A program made the position numbers and the translations under genes. A DNA stretch of 10,355 nucleotides from Candidatus Melainabacteria bacterium (GTDB lineage Bacteria; Cyanobacteriota; Vampirovibrionia; Vampirovibrionales; JAJTHC01): positions 1 to 10,355 of the forward strand of contig JAPLIO010000207.1 in NCBI GenBank assembly GCA_026389055.1, written 5' to 3'. Positions 7,342 through 10,355 of the stretch are shown piece after piece. The notes beneath the pieces were generated by a model, which saw only the letters and a program-made list of their open reading frames with translations, was not told where the DNA came from and searched no databases. Numbering within the stretch: position 1 is the stretch's first letter; each line of letters starts with the position of its first letter.

Positions 7342-7411
7342 ATAACTATGATGTTGCTCACGAACTAAAAAATTAAAAAAAAGAAGTGGATAAATAATTG
7401 TTGTTGAAAGT

Positions 7412-7434
7412 AGGGCGAAAGTGGATTTCGCCCT
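7412..7434. repeat. Perfect 9-bp-stem hairpin between the two low-complexity genes
   Basis: AGGGCGAAA (7412-7420), loop GTGGA, TTTCGCCCT (7426-7434). It lies 19 bp beyond the stop codon of the 110-aa gene (minus strand) and about 90 bp before the next start. On the minus strand the following sequence is ACTTTCAAC, too poor in T for a strong terminator. Partial termination, transcript processing or 3'-end protection of the short upstream message would be consistent with its place in an operon. Confidence 0.55.
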
Positions 7435-7452
7435 TGTTACCGAAAAGATTTA

Positions 7453-7785
7453 TTAGTAATAAGTAGGTTGTTGCTGAAAGCCTAAATCACCCGTGCTAGC
7501 ACTAGTGGGTGGTAATAACGGTTGTAAGGCTGGAATGGTTGAAGCAGTGGAAGATGACAACGACGACGTGCTAGGTGTGAACGAATCCGCTGGGTTAGGC
7601 GTTAATTTTTCACTACCTGCCGTACTGCAAACATTCGTAGTTGGGTTGATAATGGTAATATTGACCCCATTACTTTGCGGTAACGCCACTTCTGAAGATT
7701 GCTGATTAGGCGTAGCACCCACACCAGAGCGTAACGCTTTAGGTTGAGAACCCTGAGGGTGGTGATTGATAGATGATAGAGACAT
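7453..7785 (-). CDS. Small Ser/Pro-rich relative of the 695-aa protein
   Basis: A 110-aa protein of unknown function. Its first half parallels the N-terminus of the downstream 695-aa protein: MSLSSIN (MSASSYN there), GSQP, NQQSS and LPQSNGVNITIINPTTNV, then AGS. The second half is a Ser/Thr/Pro-rich low-complexity tail ending GFQQQPTYY, with no counterpart to the coiled-coil or helical C-terminal segments. No signal peptide or membrane segment is visible. The ATG at 7785 has AAAGG about 12 nt upstream, a weaker ribosome binding site than that of its neighbour. It is the first gene of a probable two-gene unit, behind a leader with a terminator-like hairpin. It may be a truncated duplicate or a dedicated short form. 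The shared start and motif suggest that the first 60 residues are the functional anchor of this family. Confidence 0.7.
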   Translation of the reverse strand: MSLSSINHHPQGSQPKALRSGVGATPNQQSSEVALPQSNGVNITIINPTTNVCSTAGSEKLTPNPADSFTPSTSSLSSSTASTIPALQPLLPPTSASTGDLGFQQQPTYY

Positions 7786-7847
7786 TGATAAAAAAGACCT
7801 TTACACTAAGATAAGCGTTAGCTGAAGCATACACACAAACCAATAAC

Positions 7848-7885
7848 AAAAAATAAAAAACGGTTAACCCGTTCGATAGAAGGGT
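7848..7885 (-). promoter_or_regulatory. Possible transcription attenuator in the leader of the low-complexity operon
   Basis: On the minus strand, AACGG-GTTAA-CCGTT (7859-7873) is followed by TTTTTTATTTTTTG, an intrinsic-terminator pattern located upstream of the 110-aa gene and not downstream of any gene. The competing stem ACCCTTC-TATC-GAA(C)GGGT (7867-7885) uses the same 5' arm, so the two folds exclude each other, as in attenuation. No ligand-binding aptamer or leader peptide is recognised. It could alternatively end a short RNA arising from 7890-8060. Confidence 0.35.
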
Positions 7886-7926
7886 AAAACCCACTCAATC
7901 AATTTTTGTGCTATGCACTGTTGTTG

Positions 7927-7954
7927 ATTTTAAAACACCATTTGAATCACACAA
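7927..7954 (-). promoter_or_regulatory. Weak promoter candidate for the low-complexity operon
   Basis: On the minus strand TTGTGT (7949-7954), a 16-bp spacer and TAAAAT (7927-7932). The -10 box matches consensus at 5 of 6 positions, the -35 box at only 3. The position would give a leader of about 135 nt that includes the attenuator-like structure. Confidence 0.25.
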
Positions 7955-8130
7955 AGCTATTGAAAGCTCCCTGAATAAGTGAACGCTTTCTATAGGGATA
8001 AAAGCAACTTCTTGGCTAGTTGTGAACGTTTCTGTTACACTATTGTTTCAAAACAGGCAAAATTGTTACGAATTTACGGACTAAACCACCAAGTTAAAGT
8101 AACCTCTAAAAAAAACGGACACTGAATTTT

Positions 8131-9339
8131 ATGCACCCACTTATCCAACAACCTGCTCCGCCCAATTGGCACTTACTACCTGAAGTGCAAACCGCTATGC
8201 AAAGCGGTACCCATGTACTGGCTTACTATCAACTAGAATTACCCACGGAAAAAGCTAGCCAACTGCCTGCCATGGCTTACAAAGTAGCCAATGGGCAAAC
8301 CATCGGTACGCAAAATGCGGATGAAATTGCTCGGCTTACCGCCTACACGGCTACAGTAGTTTGGTGTAGCCCACCAACCCCCTTACCTGAAGCTTCTGAG
8401 TGGGTTCGGGGCTGTTTTGTGTTAGGTTTCCCCGTGGGGTTAGTGCAACAGGATTTAGGGGCATTGCAAACCGTATTATTCGGAAAAATTAGCATGGGCG
8501 GACGTATCCGCTGGCAAGACGTTTGGATTCCGCCCGCTCTAGCCAAACGCTGGCAGGGGGCTTCTTTTGGCACGCAAGGTATTCGCCACTTAGTGCAAGC
8601 CAAGCCAGATTCTACACTGCTGATGGCTATTTTCAAGCCCTGTTTAGGCGAAACACCTGCCACATTAGCTGAAAGCCTTTATCAGCAAGCCATTACGGGT
8701 ACACACTTGGTGAAAGATGACGAAATCCTTTCAGATGCTTCAATGGATGCTGGCTTACAGCGGTTAGAAGCCTGCTTAGGTGCGTTGGAAAAAGCCAAAA
8801 CTGAGACGGGGAAGACACCCCTTTATGCGTTTAATTTGAATGGTCCTGCCCATGAACTACTGCTACGGGCAGAGCGGTATTTAGCGGCGGGTGCTACAGC
8901 GTTTTTATTCAATTATTTAGCTTATGGGTTGCCAATGTTACAAGCCTTAGCCACACAACTATCCCAAAAAATACCGATTATTGCCCACCCTGCTTTGGGC
9001 GGTGCGTTTTATGGGTCTACTAGCCATGGGCTTTCACCTGCGTTGGTGTTTGGTACGTTGCCTCGGCTAGCGGGTGCAGATGCTTGTTTGTTTCCTTCGC
9101 CGTACGGGAGTGTTTGTTTGCCGATGGCAGATGCGTTGGCGGTTCAGCGGGCTTTGCTATGTGAACATAGCGGGCTGAAGCCAGTGTTTCCTGTCCCTTC
9201 CGCGGGGATTGTGGCAACGATGGTGCCTGCTATTTTAGGTGATTTTGGGCGGGATGTTATTATCAATGCGGGTACAGGTATTATGGAAGCCGAAGGTGGA
9301 GCAGTGGCTGGGGCAACCGCCTTTTTATCGCAATTGTAG
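8131..9339 (+). CDS. mtnW: RuBisCO-like protein, MtnW type (DK-MTP-1-P enolase-like)
   Basis: A 402-aa type IV RuBisCO homologue. MtnW enolises 2,3-diketo-5-methylthiopentyl-1-phosphate in cytosolic methionine salvage. Shared with Bacillus MtnW, from memory: LLMAIFKP (about 163-170), LVKDDEIL (193-200; carbamylated K195 and metal ligands D197/E198), LYAFNLNG (231-238), LFNYLAYGLPMLQAL (259-273), AHPALGGA (285-292), RLAGAD, LFPSPYGSV (320-328), FPVPSAGI (353-360) and DFGRDVIINAG (371-381). Departures: FGKISMGGRIR carries R125 where I expect the catalytic lysine (Bacillus K98); C171 stands at the RuBisCO K177 position; and the C-terminal phosphate loop reads NAGTGIMEAEGGA where I expect NAGGGIHGHPxGA. 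It also ends sooner after this loop than Bacillus MtnW. No other mtn gene is adjacent. RLP assignment is firm; the enolase activity is inferred and may have diverged. Confidence 0.85.
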   Translation: MHPLIQQPAPPNWHLLPEVQTAMQSGTHVLAYYQLELPTEKASQLPAMAYKVANGQTIGTQNADEIARLTAYTATVVWCSPPTPLPEASEWVRGCFVLGFPVGLVQQDLGALQTVLFGKISMGGRIRWQDVWIPPALAKRWQGASFGTQGIRHLVQAKPDSTLLMAIFKPCLGETPATLAESLYQQAITGTHLVKDDEILSDASMDAGLQRLEACLGALEKAKTETGKTPLYAFNLNGPAHELLLRAERYLAAGATAFLFNYLAYGLPMLQALATQLSQKIPIIAHPALGGAFYGSTSHGLSPALVFGTLPRLAGADACLFPSPYGSVCLPMADALAVQRALLCEHSGLKPVFPVPSAGIVATMVPAILGDFGRDVIINAGTGIMEAEGGAVAGATAFLSQL

Positions 9340-9369
9340 CAATAAAGCGATTGATGCTACTAGCTTTTT
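9336..9369 (+). terminator. Weak intrinsic terminator of mtnW
   Basis: GTAGCA (9336-9341) pairs with TGCTAC (9355-9360), possibly extended by AAT/ATT with a bulge, followed by TAGCTTTTTC. The left arm overlaps the TAG stop codon of mtnW. The stem is AU-rich, so termination may be partial. Confidence 0.4.
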
Positions 9370-9388
9370 CAACGTTTTTTCTATAAAA

Positions 9389-9530
9389 TGAGATTACGGA
9401 AAAAGCCCCATTGGGCGTGCTAATTTTGTTACTGTGCTACTCATTTCGGTTATTTACTAGGTGTAAACGCCCTTATTGCGTTGCTCGTGCCTCATTATCC
9501 CATCCCACTGAGACTTTTTCCGTAACCTCA
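9389..9530. repeat. 142-bp MITE-like element between mtnW and ftsL
   Basis: The left end TGAGATTACGGAAAAAG (9389-9405) continues as CCCCATTGGG. The reverse complement of the right end reads TGAGGTTACGGAAAAAG (9514-9530) continuing as TCTCAGTGGG. This gives 27-bp inverted repeats with four mismatches. AAA on both sides could be a short target duplication. The interior has no coding potential. It is unrelated in sequence to the elements at 1-210 and 4767-5071. It lies 56 bp ahead of ftsL and so may supply or displace its promoter. Confidence 0.6.
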
Positions 9531-9586
9531 AAATAAATATTTATTATTATCTGTTATTTCATTCTGCTAAAAACACTGGAAATACG

Positions 9587-9988
9587 ATGCCTTCCGCTAC
9601 CTCCTTTTTTAACAAGTTGTTTCAATCGCCTGATAAATTAGATTCTCTCTTTTCCAGATTAACCCCCTTGTTGCTATGGGTGCTAGCATTTTTAGTGCTT
9701 ATTTTGGTTATTATTTACAGTGTGCAGGTTTCCTTAACAGGGCAAATTCAACAAGCTACCGCAGAAGCCAAAGCCTTGCATGAAGATAATTTAACCCTTG
9801 AAGTGGAATTAAACCAATTACGTTCCTATAATAGTTTGAATTCAGATGTTCGGCAGTTGAAGCATTTAGTAGCAGCAGACCATAAATTGCAGCTAAAACC
9901 CCAGCAATCGGATTTAAATCAGCCCATACTGCAAGGTAGGTTGGTTATTAAAAGAACCCCTCCCTACAGCCCCATGGCAGGGTATTAA
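9587..9988 (+). CDS. ftsL: FtsL/DivIC-like septum formation protein
   Basis: A 133-aa bitopic membrane protein: a short cytoplasmic N-terminus (1-26) with basic and polar residues, one transmembrane helix (about 27-49, LLLWVLAFLVLILVIIYSV), then an extracytoplasmic coiled coil (about 50-95) with Leu-rich spacing (LHEDNLTLEVELNQLRS). This is the FtsL/FtsB/DivIC layout; these small divisome proteins form a coiled-coil complex that activates septal peptidoglycan synthesis. Sequence alone does not separate FtsL from FtsB or DivIC. The gene directly after it, only 4 bp away, encodes a class B penicillin-binding protein, and ftsL-ftsI is the usual order in the dcw cluster. The ATG has CTGGA 6 nt ahead. 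The short Pro-rich tail (about 104-133) is unconserved in type. Confidence 0.7.
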   Translation: MPSATSFFNKLFQSPDKLDSLFSRLTPLLLWVLAFLVLILVIIYSVQVSLTGQIQQATAEAKALHEDNLTLEVELNQLRSYNSLNSDVRQLKHLVAADHKLQLKPQQSDLNQPILQGRLVIKRTPPYSPMAGY

Positions 9989-9992
9989 GTTA

Positions 9993-10355
9993 ATGATGAT
10001 GTCTCTTCCTCCAACTAAAAAGCGGTCTGTTCGGCTGAAACAATCCATTCCTTCTTTGGAGAAAAAAGCCCTACCCTTTCAAAAATTCCCCATTCGGATT
10101 CTATTTCTGTTTACCCTATTGGTAGTAGGCTTGGCGATTATGGGGCTTCGCTTCTTCTGGATTCAAGTAATTGACGGGGCTAACTTATCCCATAAAGCTC
10201 GTTTATCGCACGAAAGTAAACGGCATCAACCCCTGTTTCGGGGTGAAATGACCGACCGTCGAGGGGAGGTATTAGCCCAAGATGCCTTGCTGTATGATTT
10301 ATTCGCCCACCCCGCCTATTTCTACGGGCAAGCTCCTGAAGAAATGGCTCGGTTA
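9993..10355 (+). CDS. ftsI: FtsI/PBP2-type class B penicillin-binding protein, N-terminal part
   Basis: The first 121 codons of a gene that runs past the window end. It has a basic cytoplasmic tail (KKRSVRLKQ...LEKKALPFQKFPIR), one transmembrane helix (about 35-57, ILFLFTLLVVGLAIMGLRFFWIQV), then LSHKARLSHES and the class B PBP N-terminal signature RGEMTDRRGEVLAQD (83-97). That signature corresponds to the family pattern RGxIxDRNGxxLA. The product would be the septal transpeptidase partnering FtsW. The catalytic SxxK, SxN and KTG motifs lie outside the window. Three in-frame ATGs (9993, 9996, 9999) follow each other and the exact start is ambiguous. It is translationally close to ftsL, with 4 bp between stop and start and no separate promoter space. 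Confidence 0.9.
   Translation, partial: MMMSLPPTKKRSVRLKQSIPSLEKKALPFQKFPIRILFLFTLLVVGLAIMGLRFFWIQVIDGANLSHKARLSHESKRHQPLFRGEMTDRRGEVLAQDALLYDLFAHPAYFYGQAPEEMARL

Larger units (their letters stand above)
7786..8130. other. Divergent intergenic region between the low-complexity operon and mtnW
   Basis: These 345 bp separate two divergently transcribed units and must hold both promoters. The left part carries the attenuator-like structure described separately. For the rightward mtnW promoter no convincing -35/-10 pair stands out, and the sequence before its start (CTAAAAAAAACGGACACTGAATTTT) has no good Shine-Dalgarno. No coding frame of note or tRNA-like fold is visible. Confidence 0.4.

Noticed and set aside
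8343..8663. Minus-strand open frame inside mtnW, and similar frames inside polA and the low-complexity gene
   Set aside because: These are antisense or shifted-frame shadows of genes with clear family motifs or strong start signals.

Overview
The window (10,355 bp, moderate GC) comes from a bacterial chromosome with a Gram-negative-type cell plan. It carries a proofreading DNA polymerase I, an exported alpha/beta hydrolase, two related Pro/Gln/Asn-rich low-complexity proteins, a RuBisCO-like protein (RLP) of the MtnW type, and the start of an ftsL-ftsI cell-division pair. The polymerase exonuclease region resembles my recollection of cyanobacterial-type Pol I, and MtnW-like RLPs occur in some Cyanobacteria. 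A member of Cyanobacteriota, possibly a non-photosynthetic Vampirovibrionia/Melainabacteria-like lineage, is therefore a reasonable low-confidence guess. No rRNA or tRNA gene is visible to confirm it.

Layout. 1-210: a small element bounded by a perfect 17-bp inverted repeat, immediately upstream of polA. 236-3172 (+): polA, complete, with an in-frame 21-bp perfect palindrome in its interdomain linker. 3173-3445: a convergent intergenic spacer with a 16-bp-stem hairpin and a second diverged copy of the same repeat. 3446-4480 (-): a secreted alpha/beta hydrolase with a visible Ser-Asp-His triad. 4481-5236: a gene-free stretch dominated by a 300-bp MITE-like element with TA-flanked ATACCAATT ends and a GC-rich, hairpin-dense core. 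5237-7324 (-) and 7453-7785 (-): a 695-aa disordered protein and a 110-aa relative. They share an N-terminal motif almost identical at DNA level and probably form one transcription unit with a structured, attenuator-like leader. 8131-9339 (+): MtnW-like RLP. 9389-9530: another MITE-like element. 9587-9988 and 9993-10355 (+): FtsL-like protein and the N-terminus of an FtsI-type class B penicillin-binding protein, which runs off the window.

The genes do not form one pathway. polA is housekeeping, ftsL-ftsI is the divisome/septal peptidoglycan module, and mtnW would belong to methionine salvage, but no other mtn gene is present. The points most worth following are: the lineage-specific low-complexity pair with its conserved GVNITIINPTTNV motif and possible attenuated leader; the RLP with apparent changes at active-site positions; and the high density of distinct small palindromic or terminal-inverted-repeat elements in nearly every intergenic gap and once inside polA.
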